Shown one piece after another: positions 45,186 through 56,608 of a stretch of DNA of 64,000 nucleotides. The notes beneath the pieces are model-generated. The model saw only the letters and a program-made list of their open reading frames with translations, made no database searches and had not been told where the DNA came from. Positions within the stretch are counted from its first letter, which is position 1. Each line of letters begins with the position of its first letter. Source of the stretch: Ophiocordyceps camponoti-saundersi (nom. inval.) (lineage: Eukaryota > Ascomycota > Sordariomycetes > Hypocreales > Ophiocordycipitaceae); NCBI GenBank assembly GCA_003339415.1, contig PDHQ01000117.1:1-64000 (forward strand), in the 5' to 3' direction. The translations under genes were made by a program, and so were the position numbers.

Positions 45186-45573
45186 ATAGATTATGAATGC
45201 TCGTGCAAGGAAAAACACGCTACTCATCTCTCCAGACTCTCTCCCTGTCTGCCCATCATCCTGCTCTGATCATCCTCCTCGGATCATCCTGTACGGATCA
45301 ACATGTGCATACATACATACACACGTACGGTCACGAATACCCGGAGCAAGGGAAACAAGAGCTCCAGCTCCGTCCATCACATCAACATCAACCAACGCCT
45401 GTAAGCGTGCTCGCAGGACCATCAATTCCCTCATGGCCGTCCTATCTAACAGCAAAAAAACCCTCCTCCGTTCTTGTATACAATCGTTCAAGGGCATCAG
45501 AAATGAAGATACTATTCCACCTTCCCCTCCCCCCAAAAACCCGGCACGCGCCCGTCTAAGAATGCCTGCTGCA

Positions 45574-47994
45574 TTACAAGCCACTGTCAATCTGGTTGGG
45601 GATGTTTGTCCTGGTCCATCTCGCCCACTGCCGGCAAGTGTCAGCCACCGTATTGGGTATCCTGAATTGTCGCACAGCCCGCGGGTTGGTGAGGATCTGC
45701 ATCAGGAAACCGGCCGAGGCGTGCCAGGCGATGTGGCAGTGGAACATCCAAACGCCTGTCCTTGGTCAGTATCGTCCAGGGGCTTCATAATCCCCTTTGA
45801 CATACCTGGATTGTCAATGGCATCGAACTGCATGGCCAGGAAGCCATTCTTCTGCAACATGTAAACGTCCCGACGTTCAGGATTCTGTGGCCGAACAATG
45901 GATCCGTCCCATCTCCCGACGCCTTCGTTCAAGATCTGCATATTGAAGCCGTGAAGATGCATAGGATGGCTGCAAGAACCTCGTTAGCGCTGGTAGAGTG
46001 CCAGGATGACGAGAGTTACTCACGCAACGGGACTCAAGTTGTTCACCACTATCCGGACGCTTCTCGCCTGCGGAAGAGCACTTAGATCACCCCTGACTCT
46101 TGCCACGTTCGTCAGGTCCACCGCCGCTCGCACGTTCCATATGGGATCGAAGGAGTAGTTGCCGAGGTTGCTGAGGAGGAGCGTTGGGGCGTTGTAGTTG
46201 GTCCTTTCAGACACGCCGCCCATCCGCCAGAGGGTGATGCCGCTGCCGTTGACAAAGGTATCGATATCAAAGATCCACACCAAATCAGGCTTGACCACCG
46301 GAATTCTCATAACAGGGACGGTGATGGCGAGCGGGTCGTTGGCGCACGTTCCGGGGTCCGGGATGTTCCACGGTATGGATGTGGGAATCCTCACGTTGGC
46401 CAGACTGATAACGCCAGGTGCGAGTTCATTATCCAGAGTTTTCGCGTTCCTCACACCCGTCGCATGTCTGTCGACGTAGTTGATGATGGCCAGGGCTTGC
46501 GGCTGGGCCGTGAGACTGCAAATCTCCGATATGTTGCTTCGCATCCAGTAGGCATCCAGAGGACCGTCGGCCTTGACGATTACATCCTGGCGTTGACCAA
46601 TACCTAGGGTCACCACCGCTGTCTCATACGGCTCAACGGGAACGAAGTCATTTGCGATGACCAGCAGCTTATGCCCGTCGATCGAAAAGCGTTGCAAGCC
46701 CTCCGCTCCGGCATTGATCAACCGTAACCGGTATGTTTTCCCACGCTCAAACTCGAACACGGCGGGGCCGGCATTGCTGTTGCAAGGTCTGTTGTCCCTT
46801 TGCGCAGCAACAGAGCAGTTGAAGACCATTTTGCCGTTGATCAAGTTGTTATCTGATAGGAAGATGCCTCCAGTGAAGGGTGACAGCGTCTCCTCGACCA
46901 GGGTAAAGTAATCCTTGTGGTAATAGTCCGAGATGAGGATTGGGCCCGCATCGAAGTCGTACGGAACAGTCTCAGGTCCGTAGATGATGATGGCACCGAA
47001 AAGACCGCCAGCCCATTGGGCTGAATAATGGCTGTGCCACCAGGTGGTGCCATACAGCTGGGCGTCAAATACGTAGGTAAAGGACTCTCCGGGTGGGATA
47101 GGGCATTGCGTGACGCCTGGCACACCGTCTTCCCACGGCGTACCCTGCTGAAGGAAGCCGTGCCAATGCATAGAGACACCCTCTCCCGGGTCTCTGATAT
47201 CGTTGTGGACCGTGACTTGGATCGTGTCTCCCCAGTTGGCTTCGATAGTCGGCCCCGGGAATTGACCGTTGACCAGGAGGACTTGCTTAAGGTAACCATC
47301 CGCTGCGATGACAGTGCGGCTAACGGTCCATTCGTAGCGTCTGATAACACCAGTGCGAGGATAGTCATGATAGTAGTTCGTGAACTTGTTATATCTGCTC
47401 CATGGGAAGCCATTCGGGAGAGGGTTGTTGAGAAGGAAAGGTGGGAAGTATGACTGAGCCGGTGTGCCCAGCCTCGATCTCCTATACCTCTCGTTAGTAA
47501 CGGCTTCGCGAGGCCAGAGAACGCTCAACGGACCCGTTCGTCACGGCCTGGCTCAGCTGCGGTCTGAAGCCTGCGTTGAACCTGGTGAAGGGGAAGGCGA
47601 AAGCCTTGAGGACGTGTTCGGCATCCGGGCCCAAGAAGAGTTCTAAAAACTGCCTTGAAAGGCCCTGGCCAAATCCATAGTTTTCCGAAGTCATGAACCT
47701 TGACAATCCCTTTGGCGATCCATCCGACCAAGATTCGTGAGGTTTGCTCACGCCATGTTCTGGCACCGGCGGCTTGTTCGGGCTGGTAGGCGCCTTTTCT
47801 GGAGTTGGAGAGGCAGCCACCTTTTCATGGCTTGGAGGGACGGCCGTCTTGTCGTGAGCTGGAGGAGCGGCCGCCTTGTCGTGAGCTGGATCGCGAGCTG
47901 GAGGAGAGGCAGCCTGGTCGTGACCTGCAGCGGTGACCGCCTGACAAGGAAGAATCAGGCATACAGCAGCCAGGAAGGCACGCGAGAGCTTCAT
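45574..47994 (-). CDS. secreted multicopper oxidase (laccase-like)
   Basis: Four exons, 47994-47534, 47481-46024, 45969-45806, 45755-45574 (754 aa). Residues 1-23 are a signal peptide; a linker with AHDKAAAPP-type repeats follows (about 25-75). Three cupredoxin domains carry all four copper motifs: MHWHGF, WWHSHYSAQW, HPMHLHGF and HCHIAWHASAGF. The residue ten after the T1 Cys is Phe, not Met, as in high-potential laccases. Introns are phases 2, 2 and 1 (52, 54 and 50 nt). The N-terminal 150-residue extension is longer than in typical ascomycete laccases (about 600 aa). Substrate unknown; pigment, phenolic or iron oxidation are family roles. Confidence 0.93.
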
Positions 47995-49633
47995 GGCTGC
48001 TAGATCTGGTTATCGAGGTAACAATCTGAGAAGACAACGCAACTGTGGTCGACAAGCTCCTCCTTTATCCAAGATGGATAAAACATATATATGCTGGTCC
48101 TGCTACCAAGCCTCTGATCATTGCAAAGCTGTTATCGGCTGGGTATTTTGAATGCCAAAACAACAACCAGCAGTTGCGAGAAATGCCCATCCATGGAAGG
48201 AATCGTCCGGCAGTCATGTTTCAGGCGCATCAAGGGTCGCAGTCTCGAGGGAGGCGGCGCGGCGGAGGCTGCTAGGACATAACGGAACGCTTCTAGAGAC
48301 ACACACAGCTCTCTAAAATTTGCAGCAAATTACCCACCAAGGTTGCCAAGGCAAATTCAAGGCAAACTCCCGTTTATCTAGAGTTATGAGAGTTCGAAGT
48401 TGACGCAAGAAACTGGTGAGCAAGGAGGAATAGATGTTCGAGCCAACCCACTACCAAAGAAATTGGATCATGCCTCGTACCTGGAATCACTCCAATCAGC
48501 AGTATTCGAACTGGAAAAAGTCATCTGACTGAATGAAGCATGTCGTCTGAGGAAGATGAGAGCCAGATACACTACTGAGAATATCGAGGTTGGGAGGCTG
48601 ATATCTGATGGCTTTGATTCCATGGCCAAACCTCTCGCCGGATTTCAGTTGCAGAGAATCTGCTAGCAAGAGAAAAACTGGTACCTCAACTCCACTGTTG
48701 TCTAAGAACTTGAATTCTGATTTCCGGCTTCTCATGTATACCCTTTACACACAAACATGCTGTTTCTCAACATGCAAGAGGCATCTTGTCGGGTGACTAT
48801 AGCTGATTTCTCTCATCCCCATCTCCTTCAACACAAGATAGTTGCTGTTCAAGCCCTGTCTCTCGGCTCGGAACGCGGTCTCAGTAGTCGTCGAAAGCAC
48901 GTTAGCTTGGAACGCCGACTGCGGCCTAGATGTCCATGTTTGAAACTAGCGGCGATGCTTCGCGGGAGCCCTTCATGTACAGCGACTGACGCCGAGGAAT
49001 GTTTGTCCTCGGGAGCTGGACGGCCCGCTGTGTTTTTTTCCCATCGTTATCAAGAAGGGGTTGATCACACGACACACCCCCTCAATCAAGTCTATGGCGT
49101 CGCTCATGGCGATTCCCAAGTCGTTCACGAAGCATTATCTCTCAACGTCAACGTCTGATGTGTATGCCCCTTGCCTCGTCAGCCTCCACGTTTCTTCACC
49201 GGTCTTCTCCCAGCAACGCTCACCAACCCATTCCGCTTTGTCATTCCCTTACTAGCCACGCTTCTCTATGCTCAGTCGCCCACTGCTCAACCACTCCTCC
49301 ACGAGGTAAGACGTGGTCGAGATATCGACTCTCAGTATAAGCCTTGCGTATCCTGTTTCAACCTCTTAAGTCAAGACTCTTTCTTGCCACAGGATCTGGC
49401 CCTGGTCATGATGCGGTTTTACGAATGCAGGTGCCCTCCAGGTTCGCCACGGAACGTTTCCCATGGCTACGATAATGATAAATGTCGTCGTGATGGCGGC
49501 GGCACAGACATATAAAAAGTACCATGGGCTCGCCCCATCAGCATCAAGTTGTCAATCCTCGACATCGCCAAGTACTCGCAATCTCAGCCTTTAACATCAG
49601 ATTCTAAACATCAGGTCATCAAAGTCCATCACC
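47995..49633. other. intergenic
   Basis: Promoter of the oxidase and spacer. A plus-strand frame at 49171-49515 contains a hydrophobic stretch (FVIPLLATLLYAQS) and an intron-like element (GTAAGA near 49307, CCACAG near 49392), but no convincing start exon was found. A TATA-like ATATAAAAAG at about 49510 lies 120 nt before the next gene. Confidence 0.5.
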
Positions 49634-50179
49634 ATGAAGGTAGGAATTCCTGCTATACCGATAAACTTTCCGCTTATTCTCTTTCCAGTTCTTCGGCCTG
49701 TTACTCGCTGCCATGTGGGCATTGGTTGCAAACGCTGCTAAACTGAACACCGTCGACAACTACAGCAAGTAGCCGACTTCCCGCTTGGATGCAACTTCGC
49801 TAATCAAATTAAATCAGGAGTTATCCGCAGTGTCATAAGCAGAGAGCCGGGGGTAAGTTCTTTTCCCCATCATCTTCTCAACAGCGTCTAATGTAAAACA
49901 GTGCCTCTCGCTGCCTCCAGTTTGCAAAACTGGCTTGGAAGACCTGATAAACGACATGTCTGTTGCTACCGCTGAGCAAAGCACGGCAAGGATCAAGGCC
50001 GCGTTGGGAGGATTTCTCTCTGGACTCGGGAGGGTAAGATTGAACTCGTCGACTTCTCGATGCCCTTCAGCCGAGATTGACTCTCGTCACAGCACGAAAA
50101 CTGCGTCCCGTTCCTCAACCAGTGTGCCGACAGGGTCTACGCCACGATAGTGGCCAACAGTCAACGGAGGCCTGTTTGA
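49634..50179 (+). CDS. small secreted protein, five exons, one GC-AG intron
   Basis: Exons 49634-49639, 49689-49764, 49818-49852, 49902-50033, 50093-50179 give 111 aa. Exon 1 is only ATG AAG. Residues 1-19 are a signal peptide (MKFFGLLLAAMWALVANAA). The mature protein has four Cys (CLSLPPVC and NCVPFLNQC) around a helical ATAEQSTARIKAALGGFLSG segment, like a small hydrophobic-helix effector or surface protein. Intron 2 (49765-49817) begins GCAAGT and has a GCTAATC branch; reading through it meets TAG at once, so the GC donor is required. All junctions keep frame. A TATA-like box lies about 120 nt upstream. No family recognised. Confidence 0.75.
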
Positions 50180-50535
50180 GATGATGGGCGAATGTAGGGA
50201 CTGTAAATCTATTATCATCATCAGTGTATGAACTTGGGTGGACAGGCGATGTTATGGCCAGCTTGACAAAACCTAGGTAATAAGATCATGGCCTTGGTCG
50301 ATTTGCTACTTGATGATGTTGAGATTCCTTCTTCCGAGAATAAAACGTTAACAATGTATGTGTTTCTCCCACGAAGCGGTGGTTTTGGCCAAAGACGGCT
50401 CGAGTCAACGACCTCGAGGAGGACGAAGATGGTTGTATGTATCGAGTCCAGAGTCTGAGCCGTAGGTCTACCAAGGTATGTATATTTGGATACAGCTACT
50501 TACACAGCTCATCACCGTATCTCGTACGTTTCGAA
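50180..50535. other. intergenic, convergent 3' ends
   Basis: Nothing recognised. Confidence 0.5.
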
Positions 50536-52290
50536 TCACCTCGCAATCCACAACCCGCCTGTCCCATAACAGCCATCCCTCAAGGTCGCTGCCTCAGATC
50601 GCACACCCGCCCAGTGCAACGGCAACCGATCTATTTGATGTCTCAGCGCGTCTGTAGCTTCCTTTAGCCTCTGCCCGACGCTCCGCTGACCATTGATGAT
50701 GGCTTCGGCCTCTTCGGCTCCCCAAGGCACGCGCGCGAGGCTGGCCAGCGTTGTCGCCACATCTCGAGCATACTGTCCGATACAGTTGCTCTCAGAAGTC
50801 GAGCATAAGGGCGCCGGGCGCAGCAGGCCCATGAGCAGAACGTTGACGCGTGCGCTGCAGAAATTGATGCCATCCGTGTCGCGAGCCACATGTATAGAGA
50901 CAACGTCTGCCACAGCGACTTCAGGTGACACGTCGCGAGGGGGCGCAATCGTTACCACGGCCTCAAGCCAGTCATGACATAGTTCCGGAAGGATGTTTTT
51001 AGATGGAAGGATTCGAACCCAGGCGGCAAAGACGCCGCGGAGCCGTGCCCGGATCCCCAAGGGAACGCCCCCTAGACGTACCGTCGGAAAGCCTGGTTCG
51101 GCCTCGCAGAGATCGTTGCCTGGGATCACCTTGCCATCCAACTTAAAGGGAAACGGCGGCTCAGGACCAGTGTCCGGGCCGACGAACTCCATGGTTGCGG
51201 CAGGCAGCGACGTCGGCTCGTCCCGCCTCCACCCCTCGCGGGCGATGTTTCCCAGACCGAGACGCGTGCAGCCAATCTCCATCGCGCTGCTGGCTTTCTT
51301 GAGCGCAGGGCGACGGCTACTACTCAGCAGCGATCGAGCTCTGTTCTGGGCCACGGCGGCGGCAACCCCCAGATACTTGCTGGCCACTTGCTGTCCGACC
51401 GTACTGGCAGCCCTGACGCCCAGCTCGAGCGGCAACATAGCCAAGCTGGCACCACGAACAACAGAAGCGTCAGGCGAGGTGCTGGCGATGCGAAAGACGG
51501 GGCTCCCGCAAGCCACCTTCTTGCCATCAGAGCCGCCGGCACACAAGACCAGACGAAAGTAGCCATCAGCAACACCGGCCGGGATACGGACGATGAGCGT
51601 CTCACGCGGCGTATGCTTCCGGGTCCGGTTTTGCGTCGCTTTCTGGGCAAACCGCTTGAGATCTCGCTGAAAGCCGCGCTCTTCCACGTCACGTAAGTGT
51701 TCCGGCCGGGCCTCGCGTACGGGCGTCACATCGAGCCAGTCGCTCGTCGAGCCAACGATGGCCTTGGCTGCCATTCCAGCGTTACCCGAGAAGCCTCTTC
51801 CTTGCAGCCAGAGCTTGCGCCCCAGCGGAAGAGGTCTGTCAGACAAGACGGTAACGGATACCGAGGTGGCGGGCCCTCGGTACCAAACCAGGGAATGGCT
51901 GTGGCGGATGATGCTGTAGTGCCGCGTCGACTCGCTCGGCCTACCGAGTAGACCGCCAGCCCAATATTGCGCCTCGTCCAGGGCGGCTTTCCATGGGCGT
52001 GTGTCTCTTGATGTCGCCGCGACGCATAGGTTGGACGAGCTCTGACGTCGTCGCAGCTCCGGTTCGACGACCACCGAGCAAGGCAGCACGGGTAGCGTCT
52101 CGTCACTCGGCCGCGATTCTCGGAGCTGCGCCGCTGACTTGCTTTGCCGTAATCGCCGGATGTCATAGCCAGTAGCGTCGGGCGAAGGGGCCGGAGCGCA
52201 ATCATGGTCGAGTGTCCGGCTCGGAAGCGGCCGTCGAAGCACAACCGGACGGCAGACTTCATTCATACCAGCGACTTTCGACATGTTCAT
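50536..52290 (-). CDS. conserved fungal protein of the 'LipA/NB-ARC domain' annotation type
   Basis: Intronless 584-aa ORF from ATG at 52290 (a second ATG lies at residue 9). The N-terminal 95 residues are Ser/Arg/Pro-rich and disordered. Then come a conserved block DEAQYWAGGLLGRPSESTRHYSII, a beta-rich part with SVSVTVLSDRPLPLGRKLWL, DWLDVTP, a VRIPAGVADGYFRLVLC strand pair, and SPVFRIASTS, as in Pezizomycotina proteins usually labelled LipA and NB-ARC domain protein. I see no P-loop of an NB-ARC ATPase and no lipase GXSXG context, so the database-style name probably misleads. No signal peptide or TM. Function unknown. Confidence 0.75.
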   Translation of the reverse strand: MNMSKVAGMNEVCRPVVLRRPLPSRTLDHDCAPAPSPDATGYDIRRLRQSKSAAQLRESRPSDETLPVLPCSVVVEPELRRRQSSSNLCVAATSRDTRPWKAALDEAQYWAGGLLGRPSESTRHYSIIRHSHSLVWYRGPATSVSVTVLSDRPLPLGRKLWLQGRGFSGNAGMAAKAIVGSTSDWLDVTPVREARPEHLRDVEERGFQRDLKRFAQKATQNRTRKHTPRETLIVRIPAGVADGYFRLVLCAGGSDGKKVACGSPVFRIASTSPDASVVRGASLAMLPLELGVRAASTVGQQVASKYLGVAAAVAQNRARSLLSSSRRPALKKASSAMEIGCTRLGLGNIAREGWRRDEPTSLPAATMEFVGPDTGPEPPFPFKLDGKVIPGNDLCEAEPGFPTVRLGGVPLGIRARLRGVFAAWVRILPSKNILPELCHDWLEAVVTIAPPRDVSPEVAVADVVSIHVARDTDGINFCSARVNVLLMGLLRPAPLCSTSESNCIGQYARDVATTLASLARVPWGAEEAEAIINGQRSVGQRLKEATDALRHQIDRLPLHWAGVRSEAATLRDGCYGTGGLWIAR

Positions 52291-52599
52291 CCAAGCACCG
52301 ACGAGAGCTGCGTTCGGTGTCTAAAAATAAAGATGTGCAATCGCCTCAGTGCTTTCGAGACATTTCTTGACACACAAACGGGTAGTCAAAGGGGGTGACG
52401 GCTCCCTGGGAGGTTAATCATAAAGACACGACGACCCCGGCTCAGCGTACAGTGCAACGGATAACGCACAGCACGGCTAATTTCACCAATTCAGGAGGCC
52501 GGCTGACGGCGTGACGCTTTGTTCGACAGACAGCTTACAGGCGGCCATCTCTTTCTGAACCACCCACCTATCGCCCGGGTCTCTCCCTGGTGCCGCACT
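52291..52599. other. intergenic
   Basis: Promoter of the preceding minus-strand gene and 3'UTR of the peptidase; nothing else seen. Confidence 0.5.
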
Positions 52600-54416
52600 T
52601 CAGCCTTTACCAACAAGCGCCTCGATCTCACCTGCTTCCTTCGCCACCGTTGTTAGATTCTCGCAGCCATCCTTTGTGACGAGAACGTTATCCTCGATGC
52701 TATAGACACATCTCGTCAGCCAAAAGACTAGAAGACGAGATAGCAGTCATCTTACCGCACACCGCCCACATCCCAATATGCATCCAAGACGGCGCGATCA
52801 ATGTATTTGCCTTGGACGGGGTCATCAAGGTAAGGCCTCAGAATGAACTCGCAAAAGTAGATCTGTGAGGAATATTAGACTTGCGTTCAGGAAGAGAGAC
52901 GTGATGCTTGGCGCACCCCAGGCTCAACAGTCACGACGCTCCCCGCAGGCATACGACCACGGAGTCGAAGATAACGGAATAGCACGTCCTTATCCTGACG
53001 ATTGGGGTTTCCTCCGACATCGTGGGTGTCCATGCCCAGGTAGTGGCCCAAGCCGTGGGGGAAGAAGGCAGCACTGGTACGAGCATCCAGAATCTCCTGA
53101 GCTTCCCCCTTGAGGATGCCGAGTGACAACAGGCCATCAATGGCGACTTTGTGGGCGTGCAAGTGAATATCGTCCCATAGAGCTCCGGCCTTGATGATAC
53201 CGATGCATTCACGCTGCATCTTCAGAACGATGTCGTAGATGGCACGGGACTCTTTCGTGAAGGAGCCGGACAAGGGAAAGGTTCTCGTCTGAGCAGGCAG
53301 CTTGGTCAGCCATGCGAACACGTCAATCTGGTTACGGGACATCTGACAATATCGGAAGCATAGTTATCCCACTCAGCACCGGCGTCAATAAGCAAGTTCT
53401 GCTTGCCGGCTAGACGGGCATCGTTATCGACATAATGCAGTGTGGCAGCGGCACGGCCCGCGGCGAGAATTGGGTGGTATGCCATTTCACGAGCGCCGAG
53501 GGCGACGCAACGCTCGAGAAAGGTGGCCTCGAGCTCGCGCTCCAGCTCGGCATGAGGCGCGCGGCGGGCGACAGCGGCGTGGGCCAGACCGGAGATGTGA
53601 TTCGCCTTGCGCATCATGGCGACTTCGAAGGCGTCCTTGACGACGCGGGCCCGATCGATGGCTGCTTTGAGAGCGACCAAGTCGGTGGCGTCGAAGCCAA
53701 GAAAGGTAATCGCATCGGAGACGTGGCCGGCAATGGCGAACGCGGTCCCCTTGGCTGGCTTCTGCCGCCCGGCAAGGCTGGCAAGAGTGGCGTTGACGTC
53801 GGTGGTATAGCGCACCTCGTCGACGTCATAGCGGTCGAGGGCCTCGTTGATACTGACTGGCAGGCCGGACCAGAGCACGTCATCCGGGTCGACCGGTGGG
53901 ATAAAGAGGATGGAATGGTCGGCGGTTATGTCGTAGGCGAAGCGGCAGTCGGCTAGGTTGCAGCCCGTCAGGTAGTAGAAGTGCCGGCGCTGGCTGGCGG
54001 TGTGTCGTCAGAATCCCCTGAAAGCCCAGGAATCGACAGCCGTCTTACCGGAAAGGCTCGGGCGAGTCGTTGTCTTCCTGCATTTTGGTCTCGCGGCCCT
54101 CGAGGTAGAGCACACCACCAGGTTCGGGAACGGCATCGCGCAGAAGCTCGACGACACGACGCGCGTGCGCCTTGGCCGGATACTTGGCCTTGAGGATCGT
54201 CTCGAAATCGGCCATGACAAGGCGTCGCGCGGAGACGGTACAGGGAAGCTGATGGTGATATCTGGTTAAGAGGAGCGACGCGCGCAGGCTGACGGCGGGG
54301 AAGCGGAGTTGGCTGGTAACGAGGAGCTGCAATCGATGGAGAACTGGCTTTAAGAGGCCTCGCATGCGTTGATACGAGGTGCGGTTGAGCGGAATAACGG
54401 CTGCCGCGGGGATCAT
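52600..54416 (-). CDS. pepP: M24 Xaa-Pro aminopeptidase/prolidase with possible mitochondrial leader
   Basis: Metallopeptidase releasing residues N-terminal to Pro. Core exons 54215-54049, 53993-53348, 53288-52917, 52862-52756, 52699-52600 give 463 aa from [13 protein letters not shown]. The binuclear metal site is present: Asp in [13 protein letters not shown], His in [20 protein letters not shown], Glu in VEPGIYF and Glu in VRIEDN. Four introns (55, 59, 54 and 56 nt) match phases. The first exon stays open upstream to an ATG at 54416, adding 67 residues that contain nine or more Arg and no Asp/Glu, resembling a mitochondrial presequence. The feature is drawn from the upstream ATG; the family norm is the 54215 start. 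Confidence 0.9.
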
Positions 54417-56608
54417 ACGAGAGGTCGCAGCGAGCGTAGGAAGTGAGGCTGCTGTGAAGCCGTTTGATTTCGGCTCCCACCACCCCGCCTTACCCTACAC
54501 CACTTTACCATTGCATTCCCAAGTCTCCACTACCTATCCGTATTCCGTACCTGGCGCGGTGACGACAGTGGAGCCCTTTCGCCCCGAAGCTGCCCCGATT
54601 TCCGGCCTCCGACATCCCGGCCTTCCAACTTCAAGTCAACGGCCACGGGGTGACGACGGAGCCCGGATGAGCATATTATTCTGAAGATTACTCGAGTGGA
54701 GCACTCCCCTTTTCTAAATCACAAAATAGTATACCTTTCTTGCCATGCGTTCGAATAACTGACCTGCGTCTTATCAGTCAACCACTCTGTTTCCGGACAC
54801 TATACATACCTACTATCCTTTCTCCCCATCTCAATCAGTTCCTCCTATCGTATATACATATGGAGAGAGGTTACAAGATCAACGCCTCGGCTCACGCGTT
54901 CTCTCATCGTACGGATGCCGCGCCCCCTTTTACGAATACGTCGTTGCTTGCTTTTGCTCACGTCGAATCGGCTGTCGGGCCGGTGCTCACGGGGTTGCGG
55001 CAATCATCGGACTCGTCCGCGCTCGTCAGCGTGTGTACCAAGCAATCTGCCTACCCTACCTACCGACCTACATACCTGCCTACCTATCTACCAAGAGGGA
55101 AAATATGTAAGTACAAATACGTAGTCCGGATGAATGTAGGGATGTATGCATGTGCGGACAAACATATTTGCCTCCTCCATCACCAACACTCTCGCTTTGT
55201 TCTCTGAAACAAGCCTCTGTCAGTTGTGATTGGAGCTAGAAGCAAAGAAGGAAATATTTACCTTTAGAATGTGACGAGTACCCTCTTTATGTCAACTTCC
55301 CTCACCCTTTTTCACTGCCTGGCATCGAATTCCCTTCCTCTGACACACGTATGTACATACGTGCCTGCATCCCTGTCCACGACCTGCGTACTCCGTGTGA
55401 TGCTGGTAGCTCGAGCCCGTTCGTCCCGAAGAGCAACCCAAAAAGCAGCACATGATCCCTGCCAACAAATTCGCCTGCCGTTCAACACCCCTGCCGGTTT
55501 TCAGGGTCCAGTGGAGATTCGTTCATCATGACTTCATTTTGCTGGGATACGTAGCGCCCGGAATTCCAAGGCGTCTTTGCTTTTCCCTCCCGTCTGTCTA
55601 ATTGATCGGTTCCTGCGCAAATGATCGAGACGACGTCCCCAAGGGGGCAGGGATGGAACAAGGAGACACAGGAAGGGACGAGAAACGGAGAGATGACGGC
55701 AAGGTACAGGGTACAACACAGTAAAGACGTCGAGAAGAGTGAGGAAAGAAGGGTAGTGCAGGGAGAAGAGAGAATGTCTTCGCACCCAGCACTCAACATG
55801 GGCAGATGTTTCCTCCCAGGCCTGAAACGTGCAGCGGAACTCGGGAATGCCATCGACCCAAGCTGTCGGTCAACAGACTCTATTGTTAGGCCATCCACAT
55901 ACATATGCACATACTGCAAGACATTAGTTGGACTCTACCTCCCCGATCCCCTTCCCCGGGAAAGGGGGTAGGGGGTGTGCGTCCAACATGAAAATGATTG
56001 AGGGATCTTGAGGTCTGAGATGCGCCCGAATTACTGATCGTCGTACCGAGCCACTGGGCTGGGAAATCCCTGATGTCAAATCGCAAACGCCCTCCCAGAT
56101 GTACATATGTACGCCATGCCCTGTGAGACAAGAGTGGGAGACAACATCTCCGTACAGCGCACGTCCATCAGTCGCTTCCCTGGCATCGGGATGTCCTTGC
56201 TTCACCAGTTACACAGGATATATATACGAGGCCCTGCCCTATTCGTCTACGTTCCAACTGCACCTACGCACATACAAACACACATACGATCCTGCGTCTC
56301 ATCGTTCGTCGCCGTCCAACCTCCAGCCGCCTGGTATCCAATTTCTGCTCGTGTCACAGCCGAGCAACAGTCATACGCTCGAGCCATAATCACCTTCCTT
56401 TCTTCCAACATCTCCCCTTTCATTTTGTATATCTGCGTATGCAACAAGCGAAAATATTCGGACGCCTTCCGACTCGGGAAAAACAAACTTTCAAAAACTG
56501 TATCTCGTGCTCTCTCCCTGTCGGCGAGCAACCCGTCTGAGCTTCCCCATATTCCCCGTTCCCCAATTAGCACTATATCAAGACCCTTCTTCCCTTTCCC
56601 TTTCGAAA
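54417..56608. other. intergenic (about 2.2 kb)
   Basis: Contains a TACC-rich tract (55051-55092), ACATACG repeats near 55350, and the velvet gene's long pyrimidine-rich 5' region. No gene recognised. Confidence 0.55.
55051..55092. repeat. TACC/CTAC-rich degenerate repeat
   Basis: Repeated CTACC units (ACC TACC GACC TACATACC TGCC TACC). Confidence 0.8.

Larger units (their letters stand above)
42878..45573. other. long low-complexity intergenic region
   Basis: Rich in poly-G (14 G near 43449, 24 G at 44605-44628), CT runs, AGGTAAAG repeats, GTAT repeats and TAGGTA motifs. The minus-strand Pro/Ser-rich ORFs and plus-strand Gly/Glu-rich ORFs here are translations of simple repeats. No gene recognised. 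Confidence 0.65.

Noticed and set aside
49094..49515. possible secreted protein with an intron near 49307-49392
   Set aside because: Splice signals look fair but no ATG exon joins in frame to the hydrophobic segment.
51000..51020. tRNA-like B-box (GGATTCGAACCC)
   Set aside because: Lies inside the coding frame of the 50536-52290 gene, and no A-box or cloverleaf is visible around it.
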